The notes under the pieces are model-generated. The model had not been told where the DNA came from. It saw only the letters and a list, made by a program, of their open reading frames with translations, and ran no database searches. Shown one piece after another: positions 6,572 to 16,470 of a DNA stretch of 25,483 bases. Position numbers and translations under genes: made by a program. This DNA comes from Alphaproteobacteria bacterium (GTDB taxonomy: Bacteria > Pseudomonadota > Alphaproteobacteria > Micropepsales > Micropepsaceae), in assembly GCA_017307315.1 (NCBI GenBank), contig JAFKFF010000221.1, positions 1 to 25,483 of the forward strand, in the 5' to 3' direction. The first letter of the stretch is position 1, and each line of letters opens with the position of its first letter.

Positions 6572-9478
6572 ATGTCCCAGCCGACCAAAGACGGGGCGCC
6601 GGATTATCGCGCCAGCCTGTTCCTGCCCGCGACCGACTTTCCCATGAAGGCCGGCCTGCCGGAGGCCGAGCCCAAATGGCTCCAGCGCTGGGCCGAGATC
6701 GACCTTTACGGGAAGATGCGCGATCGCGCTCGGGGACGGCCGCTCTTCGTGCTGCATGACGGGCCGATCTACGCCAATGGCGACATCCATTCCGGCACCG
6801 GCCTGAACCACATCCTGAAGGACTTCGTGGTGCGCAGCCAGGGCATGCTGGGCAAGGACGCGCCCTATGTCCCCGGCTGGGACTGTCACGGCCTGCCCAT
6901 CGAATGGAAGGTGGAAGAGCAGTACCGCGCCGAAGGCAAATCGAAGGACGACGTGCCGACCGAGCAGCTGCGCCGCGATTGCCGGGTCTTCGCCAGCCAC
7001 TGGCTGAACGTGCAGCGCGAGCAGATCAAGCGGCTGGGTCAGATCGGGGATTTCGAGCGTCCCTACACCACCATGAATTTCCGCGCCGAAGCCGTGATCG
7101 CGCGCGAGGCGATGAAGTTCGTCGAGAACGGGCTTCTTTATCGCGGCTTCCGTCCGGTGATGTGGTCGCCGGTGGAAAAGACCGCGCTGGCCGACGCCGA
7201 GGTCGAGTATCACGAGAAATCCTCGCCGCAAATCTATGTGAAATTCCCGATCGCCAAAGGCGAGCTGGAAGGCGGCTTTGTGGTGATCTGGACCACCACG
7301 CCCTGGACCATTCCCGGCAACCGCGCTGTCGCCTTCTCACCGGAAATCTCCTACGGGCTTTATCAGATCGCCGACGCGGCGGACGGATCGCTAGCCCGCG
7401 CGGGCGAGCAGATCCTTCTCGCCGATCTTCTGGCCGAGGACGTCGCCAAGCAGGCCAAGATGATGCTCTCCCGCGTGCGTACCGTGGAGCAGGGCGAGTT
7501 GGCGGCCATCGTCTGCGCCCATCCCTTCCGCAGCCTGGGCTATGATTTCGAAGTGCCGCTGCTAGCGGGCGCCCATGTCACCGCCGATACCGGCACCGGC
7601 TTCGTCCACACCGCGCCGGGCCATGGCGAAGACGACTTCGAACTGATGACGTCGACCTTCCCGGGCTATGCGGCGCAAAATCCCGACGCCTTCAGCCTGG
7701 TCGAGCCGGATGGCTCCTATGGCCCCAAGGTGCCGCATTTCGCGGGCAAGCGAATCCTCACGCCGGAAGGCAAGGACGGCGACGCCAATGGCGCGGTGAT
7801 CAAGACCCTGATCGAGAAGGGCAAGCTTCTCGCCAAGGGCAATCTGCGCCATTCCTATCCGCACAGCTGGCGCTCCAAGGCGCCGGTGATCTTCCGCGCC
7901 ACGCCGCAATGGTTCGTCGCCATCGACAAGCCGTTTCTGGGCGGCAAGAGCTTGCGAGAATTGGCGATGAAAGCCATCGGCGAGACCAAATGGTATCCGC
8001 CGCGCGGCCAGAACCGCATCGGCTCCATGGTCGAAAGCCGCCCCGACTGGGTGTTGTCGCGCCAGCGCGCCTGGGGCGTTCCCCTGGCGATCTTCGTCGA
8101 AAAGAAAACCGGCCAGGTGCTGAACGATCCGGCCGTCTTCGCCCGCATCGAGGAAGCCTTCATCGCGGAAGGCGCCGACGCTTGGTTCACCTCTCCGCCT
8201 GGACGCTTCCTGGGCGAGGGGCGCGACGCGAACGATTACGAGCAGGTGAAGGACATTCTCGACGTCTGGTTCGATTCCGGCTCGACCCATGTCTTCACGG
8301 TGGAAAATCCCATCGATCCGCACTGGCCCAAGAAAGAGCAGGCCGACCTTTATCTCGAAGGCTCCGACCAGCATCGCGGCTGGTTTCAGTCCTCGCTGCT
8401 CGAGGCGGTCGGCACGACCGGGAGGGCGCCCTACAAAGGCGTCCTCACGCACGGTTTCGTGCTCGACGATCAGGGCCGCAAGATGTCCAAGTCGCTGGGC
8501 AACACTCTGGCGCCGCAGGTGATCGCGGAAAAGAACGGCGCCGAGATCCTGCGTCTGTGGGCGGCGTCCTCCGATTTCACCGAGGATCTGCGCATCGGCC
8601 AGGACATCCTCAAGGCCAATGTCGAAGCCTATCGGCGCCTGCGCAACACCATCCGCTTCCTCCTCGCCAATCTCGCCGGGTTCGACGAGAAAGAGCGCAT
8701 CGGCATCGAACAGATGCCGGAACTGGAACGGTTCATGCTGGCGCGGCTGGCGGAGATCGACGCCCAGGTCCGCGAAGGCTATGCCGGCTTCGACTTCAAC
8801 CGCGTCACCGCGACTTTGTTCAATTTCCTCACCAACGAAGTCTCGGCTTTCTACTTCGACATCCGCAAGGATGCACTCTATTGCGATCCTGCGCATGCGC
8901 CGCGCCGCCGCGCCGCCCGCACCGTGATGGACGAGATCTTCCGCCGCGTCGTCACCTGGTTCGCGCCCATCCTGTGCTTCACCATGGAGGAAGCCTGGCT
9001 GTCGCGCTTCCCCTCGGCCGAAAGCGTGCATCTGGAGACTTTCTTCGAGATTCCGCGGCGTTGGGCCGATCCCAAGCTGATCGAGAAATGGAAGCGCATT
9101 CGCGAACTGCGCCGCGTCGTCACCGGCGCGCTGGAGCTGGAACGGGCCGCCAAGACCATCGGCGCCAGCCTGGAGGCCGCGCCGACCGTCTATGTCGTCG
9201 ACAAGGCCGACGCCGTCATTCTCAAATCGGTGCCGTTCGAAGAGATCGCGATCACCTCGGGCATCGGCATCGTCACCGGCGAAGCGCCGGGACAGGCCTT
9301 CTCGCTGCCCGACGTCAAAGGCGTGGCGGTGATCGCCAACCTTTCGCCCGGCGCGAAATGCGAGCGCTGCTGGCGGGTGCTGCCCGAGGTGGGCGGCCAC
9401 AAGGATCATCCGCATCTTTGCAATCGCTGCGACGACGCGGTGGCCAAGAGCGATCCCGCGGTTTCGAGTCCGGCATGA
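6572..9478 (+). CDS. ileS: Isoleucyl-tRNA synthetase
   Basis: The 968-residue class I synthetase charges tRNA-Ile. It has the WDCHGLPIEWKVE segment, the editing domain (WTTTPWTIPGNRA and the GTGFVHTAPGHGEDD segment), DVWFDSGSTH, and RKMSKSLGN with KMSKS at 637-641. The C-terminal zinc finger has Cys 930, 933, 950 and 953. It is a full-length bacterial-type enzyme. The odd point is the first class I signature: where HIGH is expected, the sequence at residues 73-76 is HSGT (codons CAT TCC GGC ACC). All surrounding residues (YANGDI before, LNHILKD after) keep the family pattern, so this is not a frameshift. It begins 12 bases after ribF and overlaps lspA by 4 bases. Confidence 0.97.
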   Translation: MSQPTKDGAPDYRASLFLPATDFPMKAGLPEAEPKWLQRWAEIDLYGKMRDRARGRPLFVLHDGPIYANGDIHSGTGLNHILKDFVVRSQGMLGKDAPYVPGWDCHGLPIEWKVEEQYRAEGKSKDDVPTEQLRRDCRVFASHWLNVQREQIKRLGQIGDFERPYTTMNFRAEAVIAREAMKFVENGLLYRGFRPVMWSPVEKTALADAEVEYHEKSSPQIYVKFPIAKGELEGGFVVIWTTTPWTIPGNRAVAFSPEISYGLYQIADAADGSLARAGEQILLADLLAEDVAKQAKMMLSRVRTVEQGELAAIVCAHPFRSLGYDFEVPLLAGAHVTADTGTGFVHTAPGHGEDDFELMTSTFPGYAAQNPDAFSLVEPDGSYGPKVPHFAGKRILTPEGKDGDANGAVIKTLIEKGKLLAKGNLRHSYPHSWRSKAPVIFRATPQWFVAIDKPFLGGKSLRELAMKAIGETKWYPPRGQNRIGSMVESRPDWVLSRQRAWGVPLAIFVEKKTGQVLNDPAVFARIEEAFIAEGADAWFTSPPGRFLGEGRDANDYEQVKDILDVWFDSGSTHVFTVENPIDPHWPKKEQADLYLEGSDQHRGWFQSSLLEAVGTTGRAPYKGVLTHGFVLDDQGRKMSKSLGNTLAPQVIAEKNGAEILRLWAASSDFTEDLRIGQDILKANVEAYRRLRNTIRFLLANLAGFDEKERIGIEQMPELERFMLARLAEIDAQVREGYAGFDFNRVTATLFNFLTNEVSAFYFDIRKDALYCDPAHAPRRRAARTVMDEIFRRVVTWFAPILCFTMEEAWLSRFPSAESVHLETFFEIPRRWADPKLIEKWKRIRELRRVVTGALELERAAKTIGASLEAAPTVYVVDKADAVILKSVPFEEIAITSGIGIVTGEAPGQAFSLPDVKGVAVIANLSPGAKCERCWRVLPEVGGHKDHPHLCNRCDDAVAKSDPAVSSPA

Positions 9479-9966
9479 GCAGGCCCCGCCCGCGGGACTG
9501 GGGCCTGGTCGCGGCGGCGGGGGCGCTCTTCGCCGACCAAGCCTCGAAATTCGGCCTGCTCTATGGCGCGGGCTTTCTTCATATGGGGCCAGGCCAGACC
9601 ATTCCGGTCTTGCCGTTTTTTAATCTGGTGATGGTGTGGAACCCGGGGGTCTCCTATGGGCTCTTTCCCGCCTCCAGCACCTGGGGCACCGCGCTTCTGG
9701 TCCTGATTTCCCTCGCCGCAGTGGCGGGCCTGGGTTACTGGTTGTGGGGAATGACCAGCCTTTCCCTGGGAATCGGCGTGGGCCTGGTGATCGGCGGCGC
9801 CCTGGGAAACCTGATCGACCGGCTGGTCTATGGCCGGGTGGCCGATTTTTTCCACTTTTACGGTTTCGGCTATGACTGGTATGTCTTCAACGTCGCCGAT
9901 ATCGCCATAACGTTCGGCGCCATCGCGATCATTTATGAAGTGCTCAAGCCCCAGCCGGAGGCCTGA
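9475..9966 (+). CDS. lspA: Lipoprotein signal peptidase (signal peptidase II)
   Basis: The 163-residue inner-membrane aspartic protease cuts signal peptides of prolipoproteins before the lipidated Cys. Four membrane segments are visible. The conserved boxes are FADQASK, VWNPGVSYGL, GGALGNLIDRL with catalytic D115, and FNVADIAI with catalytic D142. The start ATG overlaps the ileS stop as ATGA, so translation is coupled. The next gene encodes a likely lipoprotein substrate. ileS-lspA adjacency is common across bacteria. Confidence 0.97.
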   Translation: MSRPRPRDWGLVAAAGALFADQASKFGLLYGAGFLHMGPGQTIPVLPFFNLVMVWNPGVSYGLFPASSTWGTALLVLISLAAVAGLGYWLWGMTSLSLGIGVGLVIGGALGNLIDRLVYGRVADFFHFYGFGYDWYVFNVADIAITFGAIAIIYEVLKPQPEA

Positions 9967-9983
9967 GCGATTGGAGTAGGCCT

Positions 9984-10472
9984 ATGCGGTCCCTGTCTGT
10001 TCTTCGTTGCGCGATCCTGGCCGCCGCCCTTGGCGCGGTTTCGGCCTGCAGCACCCTGCGCGACGAAGCGGGCCTGACCAAGCAGTCGCCCGACGAGTTC
10101 GCCGTCACCACCAAGGCGCCCCTGATCATTCCGCCCGATTTCAATTTGCGGCCGCCGTCTCCGGGCGCCGCGCCCCTCAACCAGACCGACCCCACTTCCT
10201 CGGCGGAAATCGCGCTCTTCAACAACAGCGATCCGGCGGTCGTGGCCGCGCAGATGACGGGCAATTACTCGGCCAGCGAGAAAATGCTCCTGGCCAATGC
10301 GGGGGTTCAGAACGCCAATCCCACCATTCGCGCGGAGCTGCAATCCGACCAGCGCAACATGCAGGGCGCCGACCGCAGCTTCACCGATCGCATCCTGGGC
10401 AGTCCCGCCAAGGCCTCGCCTTCGGCCAAAGGGGAAGACAAGAGCAGCGGCGGCTGGTTTGACTGGTTCTAG
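9984..10472 (+). CDS. bamF: DUF3035 lipoprotein, probable BamF-type outer-membrane assembly subunit
   Basis: The 162-residue protein has a lipoprotein signal with VSAC at C22. The mature part contains SPDEFAVTTKAPLIIPPDFN followed by LRPPSPG, the hallmark of the DUF3035 family. In Caulobacter a member of this family was found in the BAM complex and named BamF. It would sit on the periplasmic face of the outer membrane. The rest is low-complexity and Asn/Gln/Ser-rich, ending SGGWFDWF. The ATG has GGAG upstream, and the gene follows lspA by 17 bases. Its 3' end overlaps the putative TTG start of the M16 gene by 14 bases. The DUF3035 assignment is fairly sure; the BAM role is known only for the family. 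Confidence 0.82.
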   Translation: MRSLSVLRCAILAAALGAVSACSTLRDEAGLTKQSPDEFAVTTKAPLIIPPDFNLRPPSPGAAPLNQTDPTSSAEIALFNNSDPAVVAAQMTGNYSASEKMLLANAGVQNANPTIRAELQSDQRNMQGADRSFTDRILGSPAKASPSAKGEDKSSGGWFDWF

Positions 10473-11802
10473 GCGAAGCCTTCTCGCGCTGGCGCTGGTG
10501 CTGGGCCTGGCCGCGCCGGCGGCTTCCGCGCCGGCCGCGGCACCCGAGACGTTTCAATTCTCTTTGCCCAACGGCATGCAGGTGCTGGTGATCCCCGATC
10601 ACCGCGCCCCGGTCGTCACCCAGATGCTTTTCTTCAAGGTGGGCGGCGTCGACGATCCGCCCGGCATTTCGGGCCTGGCGCATTTCTTCGAGCACATGAT
10701 GTTCCGCGGCACCAAGAAGGTGCCGGGCGATTTGTTCGCGCAGACCATCGCCAAGAATGGCGGCGAGAACAACGCCTTCACCACCCATGATTTCACCGCC
10801 TTCTACGAGCAGATCGCCGCCGACCGGCTGAAGCTGGCGATGGAGCTGGAAGCGGACCGCATGGCCAATCTCGAGCTGTCCGACAGCAGCGTCGCCACCG
10901 AGCGCGACGTGGTGCTGGAGGAGCGCCGCATGCGGGTCGAGAACAACCCGCAAGCCTTGATGGGCGAGCAGATGGAGGCGGCCTTGCACCTGTCGCATCC
11001 TTACGGCCGTCCGGTGGTGGGCTGGGCCGACGAGATCCGCCGCATCGACAAGGTCGCCGCGCAGGATTTCTACCAGCACCATTATGCGCCCAACAACGCC
11101 ACCCTGGTGGTGGCGGGCGACGTGACGCCCGACCAGATCCGGGTGATGGCGCAGGACGTATATGGCAAGGTGCCGGCGCGCACCTTGCAGCCGCGCGCGG
11201 AATTCTCCGAGCCGCCGCGCATCACCGAGACGCGCATGACCCTGGTGCGCAAGGATATCCAGGTGCCGCTGTTCCAGCGCATCTATCGCGTGCCGTCCTA
11301 TGCCCAGGCCTCGCGCGGCCAGGCGGAAAGCTTCGAAACCCTGGCGCAGGTGATGGGCGGCGACCAGACCGCGGCGCTCTACCGGATTCTGGTCGAGGAG
11401 AAAAAGCTCGCGACCGATGCGGGCGCCTCCTATGACGGCTATGCGCGCGATGCGGGCGAGTTTTCCGTCTACGCCGTGCCGCGCCCCGGCGTTTCGCTGG
11501 AAACGCTGGAAAAGGCGGTGGACCAGGTGATGCAGACGTTCGTGCGCGCCCCGGCCAAGGCTTCCGACATGGCCCGGGCCAAGACCCAGCTGGTCGCCTC
11601 GGTCACCTATCGCCGCGACAGCCAATATGCGATGGCGACGGCCTATGGCCAGGCGCTGATGATCGGCCTCACGGTCGATGACGTCGAAGCCTGGCCCGCC
11701 CGCATTCGCGCGGTGAGTGGGGCCGGCGTGCAGGCGGCAGCCAAGCGGTTGCTCCGGCGCAACGCCGTCTCGGTCTACCTGAAGCCGGGAGAAGGCCAAT
11801 GA
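10459..11802 (+). CDS. M16 zinc peptidase, catalytic subunit
   Basis: This insulinase-family (M16) metallopeptidase has about 447 residues and probably acts in the periplasm. The zinc site is HFFEH (H75, E78, H79, counted from the TTG), with the downstream Glu in VVLEERRMR (E154 or E155). Two M16 domain halves are recognisable. The start is uncertain. A TTG at 10459 gives a short basic stretch and a good signal peptide ending AASA, while the only ATG (10297) would put 54 unrelated residues before it. No strong Shine-Dalgarno precedes the TTG, so coupling to the upstream lipoprotein gene is likely. It is followed with a 4-base overlap by an M16 gene lacking the zinc motif, which suggests a heterodimer as in other bacterial M16 pairs. 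Substrate unknown. Confidence 0.9.
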   Translation: MTGSRRSLLALALVLGLAAPAASAPAAAPETFQFSLPNGMQVLVIPDHRAPVVTQMLFFKVGGVDDPPGISGLAHFFEHMMFRGTKKVPGDLFAQTIAKNGGENNAFTTHDFTAFYEQIAADRLKLAMELEADRMANLELSDSSVATERDVVLEERRMRVENNPQALMGEQMEAALHLSHPYGRPVVGWADEIRRIDKVAAQDFYQHHYAPNNATLVVAGDVTPDQIRVMAQDVYGKVPARTLQPRAEFSEPPRITETRMTLVRKDIQVPLFQRIYRVPSYAQASRGQAESFETLAQVMGGDQTAALYRILVEEKKLATDAGASYDGYARDAGEFSVYAVPRPGVSLETLEKAVDQVMQTFVRAPAKASDMARAKTQLVASVTYRRDSQYAMATAYGQALMIGLTVDDVEAWPARIRAVSGAGVQAAAKRLLRRNAVSVYLKPGEGQ

Positions 11803-13280
11803 TGCTGCGGAGCTTGGCCGCGCTGCTGTTCTGGCTCGCGGTGCTCGCGCCGGCCTCGGCCGCTGACATCAAGGCGTTGGACCTCGGCCCGAAGGCCCAG
11901 GTGTGGTTCAGCGAGGACCACACGGTTCCCATCGTCGCGTTCAATATCACCTTGCCGGCGGGCGCCGCCTATGACCCGGCCGGCAAGGCGGGCCTGGCGG
12001 CCTTCACCGCCGCGCTTCTGGACGAAGGCGCGGGCACCATGAACTCGCACGCCTTCCAGGATGCGCTGGCGGATCATGCCATCCAGCTGCGCGCCAGTGT
12101 CGAGCGCGACGACATGGTGATATCGCTGGTCACGCTGAGCGAGAATGCCGAACTGGCGATGCGCCTGTTGCGGACGGCCCTGACCAAGCCCCGCTTTGAT
12201 GCCGAGGCCGTGACGCGGGTGCGCGCTCAGATCATCCAGGGCATCCAGCAGGGCAACACAAGGCCGGGCACCGTGGCGCGGCGGGAATTCGGCAAGGAAT
12301 TCTTCAACGGCCATCCCTACGCCCATCCCAGCAACGGCGACGTCGCCAGCATATCGGCGATCACCGCCGACGACATGCGCGCCTTCGCCAAGAGCCATTG
12401 GGTGAAGGGCAATCTGATGGTGGCGGTGGCGGGCGACATCACCGCCGAACAGGCGCAGAAGCTCCTGGGAGAGACTTTCGCGCCACTGCCCAGCAAGATG
12501 CCGCCGCCGATCCCCAATATCGGACGCCTGGGCCGCCCCGGTGTGCATGTGCTTCAGATGCCGGTGCCCCAGCCCACCATCCTGTTCGGCCTGCCCGGGA
12601 TCATGCGCGCCGATCCCGATTTCATTCCCGGCTATGTGGCGAATTATATCTTGGGCGGGGGAGGCTTCTCTTCGCGTCTCACCGACGAGGTGCGGGTCAA
12701 GCGCGGCTTGACCTATGGCATCAGCACCTCGCTCACCGCCTTCCGCAAGGCGGCCGTGATGGCGGGCTCGGTCGCGACCCGCGCCGATGCGGTGCGTCAG
12801 ACCATCCAGGTGGTCAAGGACACTATGGCCGATTTCGCGAAAAACGGCGCCACGCAAAAAGAATTGGACGACGCCAAGACCTATCTCACCGGCTCTTTCC
12901 CGATGGCCTTCTCCTCGAACGCCGGTATCGCCGCGCAGTTGGGGACGTTCCAGCGCCAGGGCCTGGATATCGGCTATGTCACGCGGCGCAATGCCCTGAT
13001 CCGCGCCGTCACCTTGGACGACGTCAAACGGGCGGCGAAGCGCATCTTCGATCCTGCGCGCATGACGGTGGTGGTGGCGGGCACGCCGGTGAACGGCAAG
13101 GCCGTGCCGCAGACTCCAAAGCCACCCGTGCGCCCGGCGGAGCCGTCACCCGCGCCGGCCAATCCGGTCCCGGCGCCTGCGACACCGGGGCCGTCGGCCA
13201 AGCCCGGGCCGGCGGAAACAGGAGCGGACAAAACCGTTGTCAAACCGGCGGAGAAGCCGGCGTCGTCTCCCAGGCCCTGA
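11799..13280 (+). CDS. M16 peptidase-like protein, non-catalytic partner
   Basis: The 493-residue protein has a signal peptide ending ASAA and two M16 halves, but no HxxEH motif. The matching segment reads GLAAFTAALLDEG. It keeps the Arg/Tyr pair region SSRLTDEVRVKRGLTYG that supplies substrate-binding residues in the partner of M16 heterodimers. Together with the preceding gene it fits an active/inactive pair. The C-terminal 57 or so residues are a Pro/Ala/Lys-rich low-complexity tail, unusual for the family and probably a flexible extension. The start is ATGATG overlapping the upstream TGA. Either ATG is possible; GGGAGAAGG lies 3 bases before the first and 6 before the second. Confidence 0.9.
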   Translation: MMLRSLAALLFWLAVLAPASAADIKALDLGPKAQVWFSEDHTVPIVAFNITLPAGAAYDPAGKAGLAAFTAALLDEGAGTMNSHAFQDALADHAIQLRASVERDDMVISLVTLSENAELAMRLLRTALTKPRFDAEAVTRVRAQIIQGIQQGNTRPGTVARREFGKEFFNGHPYAHPSNGDVASISAITADDMRAFAKSHWVKGNLMVAVAGDITAEQAQKLLGETFAPLPSKMPPPIPNIGRLGRPGVHVLQMPVPQPTILFGLPGIMRADPDFIPGYVANYILGGGGFSSRLTDEVRVKRGLTYGISTSLTAFRKAAVMAGSVATRADAVRQTIQVVKDTMADFAKNGATQKELDDAKTYLTGSFPMAFSSNAGIAAQLGTFQRQGLDIGYVTRRNALIRAVTLDDVKRAAKRIFDPARMTVVVAGTPVNGKAVPQTPKPPVRPAEPSPAPANPVPAPATPGPSAKPGPAETGADKTVVKPAEKPASSPRP

Positions 13281-13343
13281 GCATCTGTTGACCCTTAAAG
13301 AGGGCAGGGCCTTTCCCAGAAACCCTTCTGCTAGAGTCATCCC

Positions 13344-14621
13344 ATGCCCGAATCGAAAAAATCGCCGCTCCAATTTTCTCTCGACCTCGCGCTGACCGGC
13401 AAAGGTGCCGTGCCCCAGGCGGGCTATGCCGCGGCGCTGGACAAGGCAAAGGGGGCGCTGGAATGGCTTCGCGGCCAGCAAGGCAAACTGGAGCTTCTGG
13501 GCATTCCCTCCCGCACCGACGACCTGAAAGCGGCGGCAAAGATCGCGGCCACCATCAAGGACATGAAGACGGTGGCGGTGCTGGGCATCGGCGGATCGTC
13601 TCTGGGCGGCCAGGCCCTGACGGTGCTGCGTCGGCAATCCACGCCCATGGTGGAGTTTCACGACAATCCGGATCCGTTCAGTTGGGCGGCGGCGCTCACG
13701 CGCTTCGATCTGAAGAAGACCCATTTCGTCGCCATCTCCAAATCCGGCGGCACCGCCGAAACCCTGATGCAGGTGCTGACGGCGGCGGAGGCGCTGGAAA
13801 AGGCGGGGGTCAAATCGCTGAAGAAGCATTTCACCATCGTCACCGAACCGCACAAAAGCGCGCTGGCCGATTTCGCGGACGAGATCGGCGCGGCGCGGCT
13901 CGCTCATCCCACCGGCGTGGGCGGACGCTATTCCGTGCTCACCATGGTGGGTGTGCTGCCGGCTCTTCTGATGGGAATCGACGTGAAGAAGCTGCGCGCC
14001 GGCGCGCAAAGCGTCCTGGACGAGACGCTGGCGGCGAAGGACGCTTCCGCGGCGCCTGCCGCGGCAGGCGCCGCCTTGCATCAAACGCTGGCGGCGGAAG
14101 GCAAGCTCGCCACCACCATCCTGTGGCCTTATGCCGACACGCTTCAGGTCTTCGGCGGCTGGTGGCGCCAGCTCTGGGCGGAAAGCCTGGGCAAGGACGG
14201 AAAGGGTTCGACGCCGGTTTCGGTGCTGGGTCCGGTGGATCAGCACAGCCAGCTGCAATTGTTCCGCGACGGGCCCGGCAATGCCTTGTTCACGCTGGTG
14301 AGCGTGGACACCAAAGGCAAGGGGCTGACCGCGCCGCGCGCTCGCGCCAAAAGACTGGGTCTGGATTATCTGGCGGGCCGGAAAATGGGCGATCTGGTGG
14401 ACGCGGAAGCCCGCGCCACCGCGCAGACGCTGTCCAAGAATGGCCGCCCGGTACGCCAGATTCATCTCGCCAAGGTGGACGCATTCGAGATGGGCGCACT
14501 GATGATGCATTTCATGCTGGAGACCATCCTGATGGGACGGCTGATGGGTGTCGATCCGTTCGACCAGCCCGGCGTGGAAGAGGGCAAGGTACTGGCCCGG
14601 CAGTATCTGCAAGAGGGATAA
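13344..14621 (+). CDS. pgi: Glucose-6-phosphate isomerase
   Basis: The cytosolic enzyme interconverts glucose-6-phosphate and fructose-6-phosphate. Its SIS-fold signatures are [22 protein letters not shown] and the [12 protein letters not shown] segment, with [10 protein letters not shown] near the C-terminus. At 425 residues it is the short bacterial type rather than the 550-residue E. coli type. It lies 63 bases after the M16 pair, the largest gap within this block, so it could have its own promoter. TCTGCTAGAGT just before the ATG is a possible -10 region, but I cannot support a matching -35. mutL begins 2 bases after its stop. Confidence 0.95.
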   Translation: MPESKKSPLQFSLDLALTGKGAVPQAGYAAALDKAKGALEWLRGQQGKLELLGIPSRTDDLKAAAKIAATIKDMKTVAVLGIGGSSLGGQALTVLRRQSTPMVEFHDNPDPFSWAAALTRFDLKKTHFVAISKSGGTAETLMQVLTAAEALEKAGVKSLKKHFTIVTEPHKSALADFADEIGAARLAHPTGVGGRYSVLTMVGVLPALLMGIDVKKLRAGAQSVLDETLAAKDASAAPAAAGAALHQTLAAEGKLATTILWPYADTLQVFGGWWRQLWAESLGKDGKGSTPVSVLGPVDQHSQLQLFRDGPGNALFTLVSVDTKGKGLTAPRARAKRLGLDYLAGRKMGDLVDAEARATAQTLSKNGRPVRQIHLAKVDAFEMGALMMHFMLETILMGRLMGVDPFDQPGVEEGKVLARQYLQEG

Positions 14622-14623
14622 TC

Positions 14624-16417
14624 TTGAAGATCCGCCGTTTATCGGAAGGCACGGTCAACCGCATCGCGGCCGGTGAGGTGGTGGAGCGTCCCGCCGCGGC
14701 GGTCAAGGAACTGGTGGAGAACGCGCTCGACGCGGGGGCCACCCGCATCGATATCGCCACCGCCAATGGCGGCGCCGATCTCATCCTGGTCGAAGATGAT
14801 GGAAGCGGGATGGAGCCGGATGCGCTGCGCCTCGCCATCGAGCGGCACGCCACCTCCAAGCTGCCGGAGCGCGGCGGTGAAGACGATCTCTCGCATATCG
14901 AGACCCTTGGCTTTCGCGGCGAGGCGCTGCCGTCGATCGGCGCGGTGGCCCGGCTTCTGATCGCCAGCCGCACCGCCTCCGGGGCGGCGCATGAAATCGG
15001 GGTCGAGGGCGGCGCGGTGCGGGGGCCATCGCCCGCCGCGTTCCGCGCGCCCGGCCAGCGCGGCACGCGCGTGGAGGTGCGTGAACTGTTCTATGCCACG
15101 CCGGCGCGGCTCAAATTCCTCAAAAGCGCGCGGTCGGAAGATCTCGCCACCCAGGATGTGGTGAAGCGGCTGGTGATGGCGCGGCCCGATGTGGCGTTCA
15201 CCCTCACCATGGACGGGCGGCGCGTGCTCGATCTGGAAGCGGGGCGCGATCTTCTGGAAAGCCGCCTGACCCGGCTGGCGCGCATCATGGGGCGCGATTT
15301 TCATGACAATGCGGCGCGGGTGGATGCGCGGCGCGAAGGCGTTTCGCTGAGCGGTTTCGCGGGCCTTCCCACCTACAACCGCGCCAACGCGCAGATGCAG
15401 TTTCTCTTCGTCAACGGACGTCCGGTGCGCGACAAGCTCCTGATCGGGGCGGTGCGCGGCGCCTATGCGGATTTCCTGGCGCGCGACCGTCATCCGGCTT
15501 TGGCGCTTTTCCTGGAATGCAATCCGGCCTTCGTGGACGTGAATGTGCACCCCGCCAAGACCGAAGTGCGGTTCCGTGATGCCGGGCTTGTCCGCGGCCT
15601 GATCGTGGGAGCGCTGAAGCACACCCTGGCCGAGGCGGGTCATCGCGCTTCCACCACTGTCGCGGGCGCGGCGCTGTCGGCCTTTCAAAGGCAGTCTCCC
15701 GTCCTCACGCCGTCGTTCCAGCCGCCCGCATTCCGGGCGGCGCAGCCGGGTTTGCGCGAGCCCGCCGCCCTGTTCGGGGATAATCTGGCTTCCGTTCGCG
15801 TCGAAGATGCGTCGGCCAGGGAAGAGGCGTCCGCGCCACTGCCGCTCGGCATGGCAAGGGCGCAACTGCACGAGACTTATGTGGTGGCGCAGACCATAGA
15901 CGGCATCGTCATCGTCGATCAGCATGCGGCGCACGAGCGGCTGGTTTACGAGCGGATGAAGAAGGCGCTGGCGGAAGGCGGCATCGCGCGCCAACCACTT
16001 TTGATTCCCGAAGTGGTCGAGCTCGATCCCGCCGAAGTGGTACGCGTCGCCGCGCGGGCGGACGAGTTGGCTGAACTGGGTCTGGTGATCGAAGGATTCG
16101 GTCCGGACGCGGTGATGGTGCGCGAAGTTCCGGCCATGCTGGGCAAGCTCGATGTCAAAGGCCTGATGCGCGATCTGGCGGACGAGATCGCCGAAACCGG
16201 CAACGCGCTGTCCCTGAAAGAGCGGCTGGAAGAGGTTTCCGGCACCCTGGCCTGCCATATGAGCGTGCGCGCAGGGCGCCGTCTCAATGCGGAAGAGATG
16301 AACGCGCTGCTGCGCGAAATGGAAGCGACGCCCCATTCCGGCCAATGCAACCATGGCCGGCCCACTTATGTGGAATTGAAGCTCAGCGATATTGAAAGGC
16401 TCTTTGGGCGTAGATAG
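14624..16417 (+). CDS. mutL: DNA mismatch repair protein MutL
   Basis: The 597-residue protein couples mismatch recognition by MutS to strand incision. The N-terminal GHKL ATPase has [12 protein letters not shown] (E29, N33), DDGSGM and [11 protein letters not shown]. After a linker of variable sequence, the C-terminal domain contains [12 protein letters not shown] from D432, the metal-binding motif of endonuclease-proficient MutL proteins. [12 protein letters not shown] and [12 protein letters not shown] complete the site. So this MutL probably nicks DNA itself, as expected for species without MutH. I start it at TTG 14624 because it matches the family N-terminus (KIRRL then [12 protein letters not shown]) and has AGAGGG upstream. 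No ATG gives a comparable start. It is tightly coupled to pgi. Confidence 0.96.
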   Translation: MKIRRLSEGTVNRIAAGEVVERPAAAVKELVENALDAGATRIDIATANGGADLILVEDDGSGMEPDALRLAIERHATSKLPERGGEDDLSHIETLGFRGEALPSIGAVARLLIASRTASGAAHEIGVEGGAVRGPSPAAFRAPGQRGTRVEVRELFYATPARLKFLKSARSEDLATQDVVKRLVMARPDVAFTLTMDGRRVLDLEAGRDLLESRLTRLARIMGRDFHDNAARVDARREGVSLSGFAGLPTYNRANAQMQFLFVNGRPVRDKLLIGAVRGAYADFLARDRHPALALFLECNPAFVDVNVHPAKTEVRFRDAGLVRGLIVGALKHTLAEAGHRASTTVAGAALSAFQRQSPVLTPSFQPPAFRAAQPGLREPAALFGDNLASVRVEDASAREEASAPLPLGMARAQLHETYVVAQTIDGIVIVDQHAAHERLVYERMKKALAEGGIARQPLLIPEVVELDPAEVVRVAARADELAELGLVIEGFGPDAVMVREVPAMLGKLDVKGLMRDLADEIAETGNALSLKERLEEVSGTLACHMSVRAGRRLNAEEMNALLREMEATPHSGQCNHGRPTYVELKLSDIERLFGRR

Positions 16418-16470
16418 CCCGGCCGCTCGTCGTTTCTCGCAAGCCCACGACTTGTTTGCGTGCTAACGGC

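Noticed and set aside
7562..9415. 617-residue open frame antisense to ileS
   Set aside because: It mirrors codon structure of a certain gene in GC-rich DNA, has low-complexity His/Arg/Gly-rich sequence and no recognisable domain.
10297..10458. ATG at 10297 as start of the first M16 gene
   Set aside because: It would add 54 residues inside the BamF-like gene and bury a good signal peptide.
13463..14623. Long N-terminal extension of the mutL frame
   Set aside because: The extension is a shadow of pgi; the MutL family starts at the TTG at 14624.
14639..16354. 571-residue open frame antisense to mutL
   Set aside because: Same reason: shadow of a real gene, with no ribosome binding site or family match.
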